64,000 nucleotides of DNA from Casuarius casuarius (Eukaryota; Chordata; Aves; Casuariiformes; Casuariidae). A program made the translations under genes and the position numbers. The stretch lies in contig PTFA01000011.1 in NCBI GenBank assembly GCA_003342895.1, positions 2,963,644-3,027,643 on the forward strand. Reading direction: 5' to 3'. The notes under the pieces are model-generated. The model was not told where the DNA came from, did not search any database, and saw only the letters and a program-made list of their open reading frames with translations. Numbering within the stretch: position 1 is the stretch's first letter; every line of letters starts with the position of its first letter. Below are positions 38,896-51,727 of this stretch, piece after piece.

Positions 38896-41563
38896 ATGCA
38901 GAGGAAAATCAAGAAACTTTGTATTTACCAGGTACGAGATCACCATGGGAAGTGAAGTCCTCATGTATTCCACAGTATTTGTTAGAATTTATCCCTTCCA
39001 AAATGTTTAGTTGGTTTAGAATTTCAGATATTCTTGTTATTTATATCAGCATCCAATCTGATTTTGGTATTTATTTGCTAAGCACCTAACCCCTGCCAGT
39101 TATAATTTGTGACAGATTGAATTGATTTGCTAGTAATTCACATGACCCCGTAAATATGTTAAAATTAAAGAGTCTGATTTTGTTTCTACAACTTGATGAT
39201 TACAAGAAGGAATTCCACCGTTACCAGGATTAACTTCCTCATAGTTAGGAAGAAAATATCAACGAGTTCCAGGTTGAGGTTGATAGATTTATACACAGGG
39301 CTGCGAGACATTGGTGCTGGTGGCATTCCTGTGCCCATGATGGATGGGATCCTTCCATTCTCGTGTCTGACTTTCTGCAATGATTTCTCAGCAAGGTAAT
39401 TCAGACAACTGTGGATGTGTAAGTCTCGTTAGGAAACACTGTGAAATTCTTACCTCCACTGGAAGAAAAACTTAGACTTTCCTTCTAGAAAGATAAATAT
39501 GCCTTTATTCTATAAAAAGTTCCTGTTGCCCTCTATTATTTGCAATAGACTTTAGAAAAAAAAGTCCTAACATTTATGATTCTCAGAGGCTTAGCCAGAA
39601 ATCCGCTGTCATAAACATTTGTAGTAAAGCTTGGGCCTTCAGAGGCTGGAAGTGTGAATGCCTTCCAGAGCTGGAGGCAGTTCACTGAGAAGGTCTCGCT
39701 CACTGTCTTGCACAGCTCAAACCTGGGAGTTTGCAGGAGTGCCTGCACATGTAATTGAAATTACTGCAGGATGACAGCAAAAAACCAAAAAGTTCTCCAT
39801 CAGGTTACAAGACCATTCTGTCCAGCATTTTGCCTGGGATAAAGGCCTACACTTTTTAATTGCTTTCTTGCCTATTAAAACATTTTTACTTTTGTAACTT
39901 CTTCAGCAACTGTTTATCATATCCTTTCTATCAGTCTTCTTCCTATTTTTTTAAATTTTGCACTCTTTAATTGTATGCTATCGGGGCATTTCTGCATGAT
40001 TTGCTGAAAAGGCTTTTTTTTTTTTTTAATAGCTCTTCTAGTTGTTTGACTGCTGATATTACACAATAAAAGGAACACAGCTGCCTTAAGTACCAATTCA
40101 TCACAGTAGGGTAGAAATAGCCCATAGTGGTAGGGTACTTTTGCAGTGACAAGAAAAATAGTGGAAAATCTCAAAATTGCTTTATTTTACAAGCGATTTA
40201 TCAAGTTACAAGACAAGTATTCCATCACTATTTGGTTTTTGTCTAAATGGTTTTGAGAATAAGAAATTCTTCACTTGTATAAAAATAATGGAAAGATTTT
40301 TACTTTCATCCTGTTATTTTAACCATTTCTTAAATATATTCTGTATCATTTTCTGCATTTTCACCTCTGACTAAAGTTAGAGATTTTCTGGTGATGCTAT
40401 GCTGAAACTGGCCAAGATATTTTAAATGTCAGCTTAATAAATGTAACAATAATATGATCGGATATATTCATCAGAGGTGTTACACAACATTTGTACACAC
40501 CTATTCGGACCGTGTTAGCACCCAGCAATCCAAAATAAGCATGAGGGTTCCTGTACGGAAGGCGCAGATGAAGAGAGTCCCTGATAAACAGAGTTCACAA
40601 AGCCACAGTTTAAGGTTTGAACACAAAGAGCAAGTGATTAAGGAGATATGAGAGGGAGAAGGAAAAAGGGAAAGGTAGTAGAGACAAGTATGATTGCATG
40701 AGTCAATAGTAAGGTAATGTTTGCCATGGCTTTGCTTTTGGGGTGTTTTTTTGTGGCAGGACGGTTATTAGGATCCATATTTCTTCTTAGCCCAAATGGA
40801 CGAAGAACAGGCTGGGCAGCAGCATGATCAGACTGATCTAACTGACTATCTACCTACTTTATCTTCACTTTGTCTCTTCTGGATGTAAGAACAGTAATGA
40901 AACACAGACATCTTCTTTGGGGGAAAAAAATTTCAAGTTAGTTATGCGCTGATCAGTAACTCATACTGTGTCTTAATCATTACATCAAAATATCCATTGG
41001 ACAATGTTTAGTGTTGTACTTTCTTGCCACAAAGACATACCACAGAAGACTTTATAAATAGGGAATAAGCTAGAAGTCACAAAACAAGATACAGTTTCGC
41101 AGCTGAAATTAAAAACACCAAATTTCAAATGAAGCGCCTTCATGAAATTTAAGATTTAAGGTTAATTTAATCTGTGTAAAGGAAAAGCTTCTCATAAGTA
41201 AGGTAACGCTATCAGGAATTCTGCGGATCGCTTAAGCAAAGCCTGAAAATCACAGCCCAAAAGCACTCCTAAACATCAGTGGAAGCGGCAACATTAACAT
41301 CTCCTTAGGAAGTTGATCATTACTAATACCAGGCTTGCTATTGCCACCCAGTAGACAAATGAAGGGAAGGACGAACGAGAATGCACTGCATCTCAGGTTA
41401 ACGCAAAAATAAACTGTGACCAGAATATAAAGGGAGTCGAAAGAATAGTAACAGACATGAGGGAGTCAGGGAAGTGAAAAAGACTGGCTGAAGTTTTCTC
41501 TAAATTATTTATGAGGGTTAAGATGGAGCCTTGCCTGTCTACGCAAAATTCCTTTGCCTGACA

Positions 41564-41590
41564 GGGCCCTGATCCTGCTCAGGCAGTATC
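41564..41590. repeat. Possible fragment of an old palindromic sauropsid repeat
   Basis: GGGCCCTGATCCTGCTC resembles the 'gggccctgatcctgc' end of the same broad group of repeats. The preceding GTCTACGCAAAATTCC could belong to another arm. It is short, so weak. Confidence 0.25.
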
Positions 41591-41790
41591 AGGTGATAAA
41601 TATTAATCTGAGAAGGGATAAACTCTATGTTAGAAGTTAAGCTAAAAGTAAATCTGATTTTCAGAGGACAGAAAAGGGAGAGGGCCTATACAAGTTTGAT
41701 GCCAATCCACAAGTAAATAGAAATCTTTCCGCATAGACCTAGTCAAAAAGGAAACTAAGAAAAATGACTTTGCCCCGTGTCTCCCTCTCT

Positions 41791-41824
41791 CACACACACA
41801 CACGCACACCCATGCACACACACA
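41791..41824. repeat. Interrupted (CA)n microsatellite
   Basis: CA units are broken by single G, CC and TG interruptions, and a CT-rich run precedes them. This is the longest dinucleotide run in the window. Confidence 0.93.
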
Positions 41825-44800
41825 AAGGCCAGTACACCTCCACCTGCCCTGGGGCCCACCATGGTAGATACAAAATGTATTTAAACTGTAGAGCAAGAGC
41901 AGATTAGTTGCTGACAGTTTTGTTGTTCGTATTTTAAATGCTCGATCCGGTAGTGTGTTCTGGGCAATAGTCATCACCTCTGTGTGTGTATTATCCTAAG
42001 CGTAGGCTGAAAAGGAGATACCGATACATAGCACACACCTTTTGAATACTAATGAGAATTTAGACGTTCTGCTTCATATATTACTGTTCTAACATTAAAG
42101 TTATGTCTCGTATACCTAGACCTGTGTCTATATCCCTTAGGCCATTGGAAGCTCAGCTGTGTTTGCTGGTATTCCCTTGCAGGTTTCATACAAACAAACC
42201 CATTAGCTGGATTTTATTTTTTCATGTGGTCGAATATCAAGACAGCCCATTTTGCAGGCCTTGTTTTTATTTATAAAAGCAAAAAATAATGAAGAATCAT
42301 CAAGATTATCCAATTTGTATGCACACTGAGCAGAAGCAGGAAAGGTGTGACAGTAGGGGGTAAATAAAAGAACTCAAAACAGAGAGACTGAATCTCCAGA
42401 AAATATTGTTTCCTATTCCCACAGCATTCAAAGACTCAGGAGCTATAAAGTGTTCATAAGAATAAATGTGTTGTCTTTTAAAAAAAAGTCTACAGTTATG
42501 ATACGTGCTGCAGCCTTCCTTGTTTTTTATTTTATGTCATTATACTGGCAGATTTCATTACTGACTTTTGATTTTTTTTTGTTTATTATTTTTCAGTTTT
42601 TATATATGCTGTGAACATATTTCCATAGTGAAATTTCAGAATAAGCATCTGACAGGTTTAGGTTTCCCTGTGGTGTTGCCTTTGGCAGCACGCTGCTGTG
42701 AGGGTTTCCCTGGGTGGCTTCTTGTACGCGGGTGACCAAGGCGATCTCCCCAGTTCCTGAGCAAGCCTCCCAGGGGGCTTTCGCAGAAGGGAGACAAATG
42801 GTTACAGGCCAGCTTTGTAATCGTGTCTGTGTTTATTATATACAAAAAATACCGGAGCAAACAGAAATAATGGAAAAGCTCATCCGCTGTCAGCAGGTGA
42901 GAACAGTTGTTGGGCAGCGGTTGACCGTCCCGGACGTCAGTCATTGCGTTATCCTGGCTGGCATGTGCCGCATCTGAGGAATGCCAGTATTAGCTCTTCT
43001 ACTCCTGACAGTATTGAAGAGTGAAAGTTTCTACTGAACACCAAACTGACAAACATTTACATATAGCAGCTCTCGACGTGAATAGCTGTAACACACAGGC
43101 TCCAAAAGCCTCTCTGAAATCTCTCACAGCAGTGCCTGGCTTTCACTAGCAGAATGCACAGAAAAATCTAGGCAGTGAGGGAACTGATGTTTTTATATTT
43201 TTTGAAAATGAGGGTTCTGGGTTTTGCTACATGCAGACAAAATGAACATTTATACATTTTTTAATAATGTTTTGTCACATCAGGAACAAGTTGAGCAGAT
43301 AACATATCTTGGAATTTCTTCTTCCAAAGCACAGATATGCATATAACCTCACTAGTATGTTACTGTGATAATTCACTACTAATCAGTGTAGTCAAGGCCT
43401 GAAAATGTTGTTTTTGACAACAGAATGTGTTACTCCAAATAATAAAACAAAGGAGTAAGTGATTTAATTTTCAAATATTAATTTAAAACTCACATACAAG
43501 TTTTTAAGTATCATCGAATGTTAGCTGTTTTCTTTTTCTTGAATGCTTCTCAATGCCTACAAGGAAAAAAGAATTGGATTGTTGTGTTTCATCTATAAAT
43601 GACTGCCTAAACTGACTAAATATAATGCTTCAGAATGATATATCTGTGCTGAAAAATATAATAGCTCAACAATGACTTAGGAGAACAAAAAAAATCAGTG
43701 ATTAAAGACGGAAATATAAAATTGATAACTGAAATTCATAGGAGGAGACTTTTTTTTGAAATCCAGAATTAGAGAATAGAATAATAGTTGTTAATGGATG
43801 AAATAGCAAAACTGGTGCGTACAGGAAAAGATATGTCTAATTACAAAAATATTCGAACCATTTTTAGTATACTGATCATTGGATATATTTGGGGAGGATT
43901 ATCAAGCAGAAATGATTAGGGAAGGAAATAACCAGTTTGGAAGAGTGTATTTATTCAGCTATATTACAGGAAAAAATTATCAATCTTTTATTCGTCTTTG
44001 ACATTAAAGTAAAAATATCAACATACATATATGTCAATCATAACATGTCAAAAAAAACCTTTGCCAACAGTGTAAAAGTAATACAATACGTGCTTGAAAT
44101 ACTAACTTTTACTTCATTTTGTCTCCACCCAAAGTTTAATCACTTTACTATCATTTTCGAGGTAGAAGTCATTTTCTTGTTACTCACAAAAATACACAGC
44201 TTTTCTCAGTGCCCGTTACACTAAGCCCTCTATTCCTCTTCAATTTTGTGTAATAGATGCAAACTCTGTGGCTTGAGGTCTTGCGTGTGGTGTGGCCATG
44301 CACAGCTGAAGTGGCGTATTTCACGCCTTTCCTACCGTCCTGCAGAAATCTCTGCAAAAAAAGAGCCTACAAAATCATGTAGGAAGAAGGGAGAGAGGGT
44401 TTGGCTGCCTTTCATGAGGAAGAATCTCTTTTTCTAGAATAACTCTCCTGCCTGTGTTCTGCTCAGCACCTCACACCCACAAGGAAAAGAGGAGACAGCT
44501 AGTAGGAAGGACAGTAGAGACTTTAAAACAGATGCTATTGCCTTATTTGTTTAGGGATGGGTATCAGTGGGTGACAAAAAGAGGTCAGAGATCTGCAAGG
44601 AAGTGGCCATTTGGCTCAGGGTAAAGGGGATTCAGAATGCACCCAATAAGCTATAAAGTATTGCACGGCAAAATGAAGATAATTTTGTGGTATTGAGAGT
44701 CAAGCTTGTGTAATCTGCTTCAGGCAGAGTTGTTTTGTTCAGCAGCCTGAAAAGGGTACCAAACCAGGTAACTATCAGGTTTTTATGTTAATTTTTTATC

Positions 44801-44929
44801 TGTTCAATTACAAAACTGCAATGCCCTCAACGTATTTACTTTGCTAGTTAATGTACTATAGCGTAGAAGGCCTTGAGTAAAATACTGCTTGCTTACCTTT
44901 CGTTTAACATTGTTCTGTGCAAAGTAGAA

Positions 44930-45180
44930 AATGTTATTTGCATTTTCTTTCCATTTACAAGGAGGTCCCTTGGTAACAAATGGAGCCTTCAATACGATAA
45001 AATTTACATGAAACAAGCTGTCATTTGAGAGGGCGCTGGTTGGAGTGACGCCAGTCAATAATAGATTGCATACCTCTGGTTAATTTATTAGCCACCTGTT
45101 CCAGAAGCCATTACAAGAGCACATTAAGACGCTCTCAGGCTGGGGCAGGATTTTGAGCTTCGAGCCTTTGAGGGTGCCTC
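44930..45180. promoter_or_regulatory. Candidate regulatory segment with a partial CTCF-like core
   Basis: GAGAGGGCGC (45027-45036) matches the right half of the CTCF consensus (AGRKGGCRS), while the left half matches poorly. Around it are AT-core motifs and a CACCTG E-box (45094-45099). The sequence is mid-GC and non-repetitive. Confidence 0.2.
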
Positions 45181-46094
45181 TCAGGTAAAATGAAGCTAGC
45201 AGCAGAGCTGAAATCGCTCCTATCCGTAGAGGATGAAGGGGGACAGTCTGTACATTCCAAATTTTGCTGACTTTTAAGGGGTTACCTAATTAATTCTACG
45301 CTTTTCTCATTGAGAAATAATAGATTTTTTTGTAACGAGAGAATATTTTTCCCATTTAACTAAAATGGAAGCTAATAAAGAAAAGTTAATAATGCACACA
45401 AGGACTGCAAAGGTTAGTGCAACTTACAGCCTTTGCAGGCATGGAGAAACGTTACCGACTCCTGCGGCAGCATACACTTACTCGTTTGCTTACTGCCTTT
45501 CAGGAGAGAGAAGGTGCCATTTTCTGTACGCATGTTTCTGCAATTCAGTGCTTAATTTTTCATAGCCTGACTCCTCAGAGTGTATCAATATCACACAGAC
45601 ACTAGAATTACACAGTTAGAAGCTGAGAAGTAAAATGGAGAAGTACACTCTGCAGATTGCCAGAGGAAAAGAGATTTTAAATATGTATTTTGAGAGAGCA
45701 GGAGACTGCTGCTCTGTGCTCATTCAGGCTGCTTCACTCTGTCTTGTTCATACACAAATGAGACAATCGGTAAGAAACGGGTTTGCTCTCCGTGCCCAGA
45801 AGTAATACTGCCACTGCTACCATGAGGATCTCGTGAAACAGATCCTGAAAGAAAGTCCAAGTCATGCAGCAGGGTCTGGAAGGGTACAGTGGTCACATTT
45901 TTAGAAGAGGAAGGAGAGAAAAAAACAGCAGCAGTGGGAAGAGCCTGCATTCTTAAATTAAATGCATTTTGAATAGCACTAATGGCAAACATTAATGTGA
46001 ATTTAATGGCCCTCAGTGATCAGGAGCTTGTATATCTCATTTAAAAGAATTAGTGTGTAGTGTTTTTAGCACTGACTCAGTACTGATTACAGAG

Positions 46095-46170
46095 CAGTAA
46101 CTACCAGAAGCTATCGGCTTCCATGGTAGCTACTGGAAGCTATCAGTAACTACCAGAAGCTATCAGAAGC
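46095..46170. repeat. Local direct and inverted repeat cluster
   Basis: The motif CTACCAGAAGCTATC occurs at 46101-46115 and 46150-46164, with a near copy (CTACTGGAAGCTATC) at 46130-46144. The two outer copies share a perfect 21-bp unit beginning CAGTAA. Between them GGCTTCCATGGTAG (46116-46129) is a near reverse complement of the motif, so the cluster mixes orientations. Confidence 0.92.
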
Positions 46171-46736
46171 ACTTCCTTTGATATCTGAATTTGATACAGA
46201 GGTTTCTGATTCAGATTCTTATGAGACTGACAGGACAAGATCGTAGCCTAAGGGCTGTTGCTGGAGGCATGAAGGTAAGGAGGGGAGAGTAAGAGCTGAA
46301 GGTGAGACTCCTAATTTAGCATCTCATCAGTAAGATTGTCAGAAAAATACAACATCTGTGAGTAATGCAGTGTGCCACAGTCACCGGAGTTGATTGTTTC
46401 ATTTTAGATGAGATAGCAAAAGAGTGTTCTTGATATTTCAGCCCTTCAAGTGGTAGAGAGAATTAAAAAGTTTTTAACTGTGGGTTACTTAATGCCAGAG
46501 TAAGGATGCAGTTTCAATACAAGCACATGTATTCTTGAAATCGCTTTACCCCTACCAGCTATTTCTGAGTATAACGTGGAGTCATACTGCTGAAAAAGTC
46601 ATTTTGGATAATTCAATCTATCTCTAATGTTACTGCAAGATATTTTCAATTCATAGAGAATGATTCAAGTTCTGTACTTAGGGCTACACTTGGTTTCAGC
46701 CAGGAGACAAAGTAGCAATAAAGAGTATAGAAATTA

Positions 46737-46800
46737 GGGCCTGATCCTTCACTGCTTTTCATCTTGTGTAGCCCTGTATAGTTTTGCAGAGTGAAAGGAA
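46737..46800. repeat. Probable fragment of an old palindromic sauropsid repeat
   Basis: GGGCCTGATCCTTCACTGCT followed by TGTGTAGCCCTG matches the terminus and inner arm of the 'gggcctgatcctgcactgc' type repeat as I remember it. The GTTTTGCAGAGTGAAAGG that follows could be the collapsed second arm. The right boundary is uncertain. Confidence 0.4.
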
Positions 46801-47279
46801 AATACTATTATTCTAAGCTGATGTTTTTTAGCTCTCATATTATATGAGCGTAAGTACTTACAGAAGATGCATTGCAATAATAAATAAAGCTGAACATTTC
46901 CTCAAGGAACAGCCTCACTTATATGCCATTCTTTTAAAAAAATGTTACAGATATCTGATACGGAGTCTAAGAGGTCTTTCACATTTCTTCAAGCTGTCCA
47001 GACATATGGCCTTTCTTTAAACAAATTGTTATGCTGAAAAGTGCAATGCAAATAGATTTTCTTAAGAGTGATTGTGTTGGGCAGCATTGATATTCAGTGG
47101 ATCATAACATTAAAGTCAAGAGCAGTCTCTACTCATATAACCAGAGCAAAATATATGTTAGTAACAATCTCTTATTAATGCCCAGGAATGTCATATCTTT
47201 GACACCTTAGTTGTAAGGTTTAAATCCTAAATGACCAACACAGCTGGCCTTTATCTGTCAAATATAAATATAGTGGGAC

Positions 47280-47640
47280 TGAGTCACTTCATTCCTGTTC
47301 TCCTTTACGCTGCAGCATAGTGCAGCCAGAGCAACTCCTTTGGGAATCTTCTTTTCATTAAGGCACTTCTTCCTGGAAGGCTGGTGACTGCCCTGTCCCC
47401 CAGCCACCCAGAAACACTGAGCAGACACAGGGCGTTCGAGGCTGTCCCAAGACCAAACAGCATCTGTGGTTGCTTTAGCTACCTTGTGGCCAAACACGTC
47501 GTGACCCAGACCATCCTCGTGACATAAACCCATCTTTTCCTTCCACTTGGCAGATCTGGAGATCCCAGCGGCTGCCGGACAGAGCCTGACTTACTGTCTG
47601 CTGCTTGACTAGGGAAGGGGAAGGAGTTCATTCAGACCAA
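47280..47640. other. GC-richer patch within intron 5
   Basis: A short region of higher GC and complexity, with a RUNX-type TGTGGTT (47465-47471), inside AT-rich DNA. A minus-strand open frame of about 90 codons crosses it but has no recognisable homologue. Confidence 0.35.
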
Positions 47641-50005
47641 GTGATTTTTACAATTTGCCAGGAGACTCAATGTATATATTTTCATGTTCTCTGCCATTTG
47701 GATGTTATTTTATTCCAAAATTCTAATTTATTAATGAAGTGGAAGCTATCTTGCAAAAGATTATTCATTTTAACATAGTCATAAGTACTGGAAGTAGAAC
47801 AAAAGATTAAGAGATCACTGCTGAGTTATTTTTGTGAAAACATCTCATAATTCCTACCGGATTCAAAATTTAACTCAATGAATTTTAAAATAGCAATGCT
47901 ATGCTGCTCCCTCTGTTGAAGTGTCACCAAGATCAGTGGTGGAAAGTCTACTTCTGTAAAATCATATTCCTGTCAGATGAGAAGCTTTTTATTTCAGATT
48001 CTGAAAGGAACAAAGTTTTATCTTATTATTCATTATAAAATGTACTGTAGTAGTCATCCATTAAACAATATATAGGCTATATAAAGTCTCCATAAATCCA
48101 GGGCCTTTTAAAGAAAGGGTATCTGAGCCTTTACATTTGGGAACATTGACCAGAAACTGTACGGATTGATGTTGACTTCTGAGAAAGGTGAATTTCAGGG
48201 CTTTAAAAATGCAGTTACAAGTGGGAGGCTTTCTAAGCAAGTCCTCTCCACATCTACAGAATCGAAGCTGTCACAAGAACAGAGTTGCCGTCATATCCAT
48301 CAGAGGGGAGCTTTTCGAATGGGAACAGAGCTCAATGTAATGTTTGTCTTTGCAACAGAGAAGCCTACTACAAACAACTATTCAAAACCTAGAAAGAGGC
48401 TAGGGAGAGCCTAAGAAAAATATAGTCACTGAGAAACTGCCCTTGTGTAGCACAGAAGCTATGCAAGTCTGGCATAGCAAAGATATCTTATCTAGAATGG
48501 ACATAAAAATGAAAAGAGAGTTAAATAGCAAAGAAACCTCCACACTTTTGCCAGCAGGCTATTAAAAGGGAGGGTTAGGAGCTGTATCAGCTGGAGGTTT
48601 TGATGAAGGCTCCCAATGCATTGGGCTACTTGGACTTCAGTAAGAAAGATGAAGGCCTTCTCAGAACTGTACAGATGCTTATAACTCTGTCTGGTGTCTC
48701 ATTCAGATTTAATAAGAATATTCCACTTCATTTGCATGGAGGTGAACTCTGGCCTTGAAAAAAATATTCTGAAGGCTTCAGTGAAGTCAGGACAGGTTTC
48801 CCTCATGCATTGTCCTGCCAGTATTCCTGGTCAATGGGGCATTTCCTCTGAGGGTATCAGATGTTCATCCAGCCTCATGAATATTTTAGCACTTCTGCTG
48901 TATGTCCCAGAGTGCAAAATGTGAGAGTAGGTATGGGATGCCAGTGCTAGAAGTAAAACACTCTGAAAGCAACAGAAATTTTTTTCAATAGAAGAAAATC
49001 CTTCTGACAGAGTAGGAAGTGCTAATGTTCACCACTAAGAGTTAAGCCCCAATTCTAGAGAGACTGATTTGTTGAAACAATGGTAGTCCTTATGGGCGTT
49101 ACATATAATGGGTCTTGCATTAAAGCACTGAAAATACAATAGCAGTATCATATCATTAGCCAGGAATAGTCCAGTGGCTAGAAATAGGGTGTATGACACT
49201 AGGCACGGATGACGACCTGCATATCTTGACTCCTGGATGACATGGTGCCAGAGAACATGAACCTCTGCCCCAGCAGCTGAAGAGCAAAGTGGAATCAGGA
49301 CCAGACTGAAACTTCACTGCTATCTTTAGCTACTAAGTTTCCTTCTCTATTTCTTAAGTGATTATAATGTTATAATTATGCAGGCATGAATGTGTCTATG
49401 TCAAGGTGAGTGGAGCATGACCGACTGAGGGATGTTAGGCAAAAAATGAAAATGAGGGGATTAAATGCTGGAGAGCAGAGAGGAAGAAAGGGGAGACAGT
49501 ATGGGAATTGCTGTAGGATGAGAGAGAGGCAAGAGTGAAAGGAGGCATTTTTTTCCGTGAGAGTTTTCATGTGCGCTTTGCACTGGTCAGTAGGCTTAGC
49601 TGCCACTGTGGTGCTGCTGGGGAAATTGTTAAAAGCTTATTTATTTTCCTGTATGTTAGTGATGTGTCTGAAACCTACAAATTTTACAAAATTGCTGAGG
49701 AAAAATATATAAATTTACCTGTGTTTATAATGTTAGTTTAGTTGCCTTTATACGAATGTACTTATGCTGTAAGTTCTTGCTAGGTAAAGTAATATTTTCA
49801 TTATATGAATTCAGTGCCTTACACAATGGGATGCTAATAGTAGGATCTCATCAGTAGTCTAGAAATCATAACTGTTTAAATATTAAAAATAATAAATATT
49901 TCCACTAAATTTCAAGCACTCATGTTCATTTAGACTTTATTATACCCTGAGCTCAAGGAAGTCTGTGGCTCAAGCCAGTAGTTTTACTGTTTACTTGTTT
50001 ACTTG

Positions 50006-50036
50006 TATAGTAAGCACTTGTACAGTGCTTACTATA
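50006..50036. repeat. Perfect hairpin, 13-bp arms, 5-base loop
   Basis: TATAGTAAGCACT and AGTGCTTACTATA are perfect reverse complements around TGTAC. The left side is preceded by two copies of TTTACTTG (49990-50005), so a local duplication and an inversion sit together. The stem is too short to be a microRNA precursor. No terminator role is expected in an intron. Confidence 0.97.
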
Positions 50037-51685
50037 GCCCTGCATCTATGTGTTAGAAATCTCCATGGTTCCCTTTACCACATAAGTGAAGAGGCTCTAC
50101 TTGTGTAATAGGAAAATGACAGTGATAACCAGTACGTTTATAAATATCGAAAGCATCATATTCTCTCCTGCCATTTAGGCTCAAATTATCCTGCATTCCA
50201 GGTTTCAGTGCTTATGATCTTTGCAGAGGAATTAAGGCTGGGAAAATCTACCTTTGTTTGCCAAGACCCCAGCTGGTGTCTCTCCTGCACTGAAATCCTT
50301 TCGGTGTATCAGCCAGCCAAGTAAATAATGAGTGCTGGGCAGTTGTTGTTCCCAAATCTGGGGAAGTATCAGGACATGACAGGAGTTCAGGAGAGGCATG
50401 CTGTCTTCTGAGCTGGCAAAGGGATGACTAGTCTGTAATATGTGCAAAAACCGTCAGTTAAAGTGCAGTAGGCAAACTCTTCTCCTATGAAGTACCACTG
50501 CAGGTAATGAGATACTTCAGAGAGTTAGTCTAGAGAGTTGTCGCTACAAGAGACTATCCTGGGTTGACAAATCCCTTCTAAGGTAAAGCGGCAAATGAGT
50601 GGTTCACAGGAAAGAAGGAAAGTGAGAGGACAGAGAGCAACTCCCTTTCAAAGCTTTCAAGGCATCTCCCTGTCTCCCCTCCCTCCCAAGGTGCAGGCTG
50701 CATAAATATTCAAAATAAACATCTGCCTCTCAGGTTGGACCCAGCTCTGACTTTAAACAATGATTTAAAAAAAGAAGCCAGCCGCTCGGAAATAAGGGCC
50801 AGCACAGCACAGCAGGCACTTTTTCTTTAACAATGAGTTCGCGTTTGCCTTCTCAAACTGTTCTTTTCCCTTAGCTTTGCTTTCAGCAGCGGTGAAAGTA
50901 GCAGATTATGAAGCACCTGAAACCAAAAGCTCCAGGGAGATTGTGGCAATTATTCCATCTCTCAGTAACATGGTTCCCCAGTTAGGAGATTTCTTCACAG
51001 TTCCTTTTCTGAGATACTCGGGAAGGTTTGGGAGAGAAATGAGATGTGTCCCTGTCCCCCTGAAGGGAAGAACATGCGACAGCTCATGTGCATTTGGAAA
51101 TTAACTGAATAGCTGCTGCACAATAAATTATTCCACAATAGCTGTTTTTATATACACACTACTGTGAAACATGTAATGCCCTTTTTCGAACCAATTAGTC
51201 AAAGAAAAATTAATTTTTTCTAAGATAGAATGGCTACATAGAGAGGTGAATAGCTAATTCTTTGATAATGATTCTAGTGAGCTGATCTGTATAGACAGTT
51301 TCTGATCACTGTTCCAAGCGAAGAAAAATACTTCATTTTTACCACAAGTTGCACAAAGAACATATTAAGTTAGCAATATCAATATGCATGTTCATTTAGT
51401 GACCAAACACTGCTTCAGATTTAAATGGCATAAAAATTCAAGGAAATAAATATGTTTTGTGACTTGTGTTGTTGAGTAACTCAGGATAAAAGACGAATAA
51501 AAAACCCCCTGTGGACAGTTTGTAGATATCCAATAAGTGGAACATAGCCGTACTATTCTGCCATCTTTTCTCCCCTAGCACAAGTTTTTGAGTGTGCAGG
51601 AAGAAAGTGTTACCTCGCTGAAAAAATGCGCACCAATCAGTTTTGTTCTGTTATACATGGGCAATACTGGTAGAGTTAGTTAGGC

Positions 51686-51727
51686 TTCAGCTTGTAATGG
51701 AGTATTTTCAGCTTGTAACAGAGAATT
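51686..51727. repeat. Tandem pair, 21-bp unit, 3 mismatches
   Basis: TTCAGCTTGTAATGGAGTAT(T) is followed directly by TTCAGCTTGTAACAGAGAAT(T). It is a two-copy duplication somewhat older than the one at 34315. Confidence 0.92.

Larger units (their letters stand above)
30421..47279. other. Intron 5 stretch without genes
   Basis: AT-rich intronic DNA. It contains short CATA, GAAAT and CA microsatellites and two perfect hairpins (32905-32934 and 38870-38895). It also has a 20-bp perfect tandem duplication (34315-34356), probable fragments of old palindromic repeats (34479, 41564 and 46737) and a direct/inverted repeat cluster at 46095-46170. No exon or RNA gene is seen. Confidence 0.6.
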
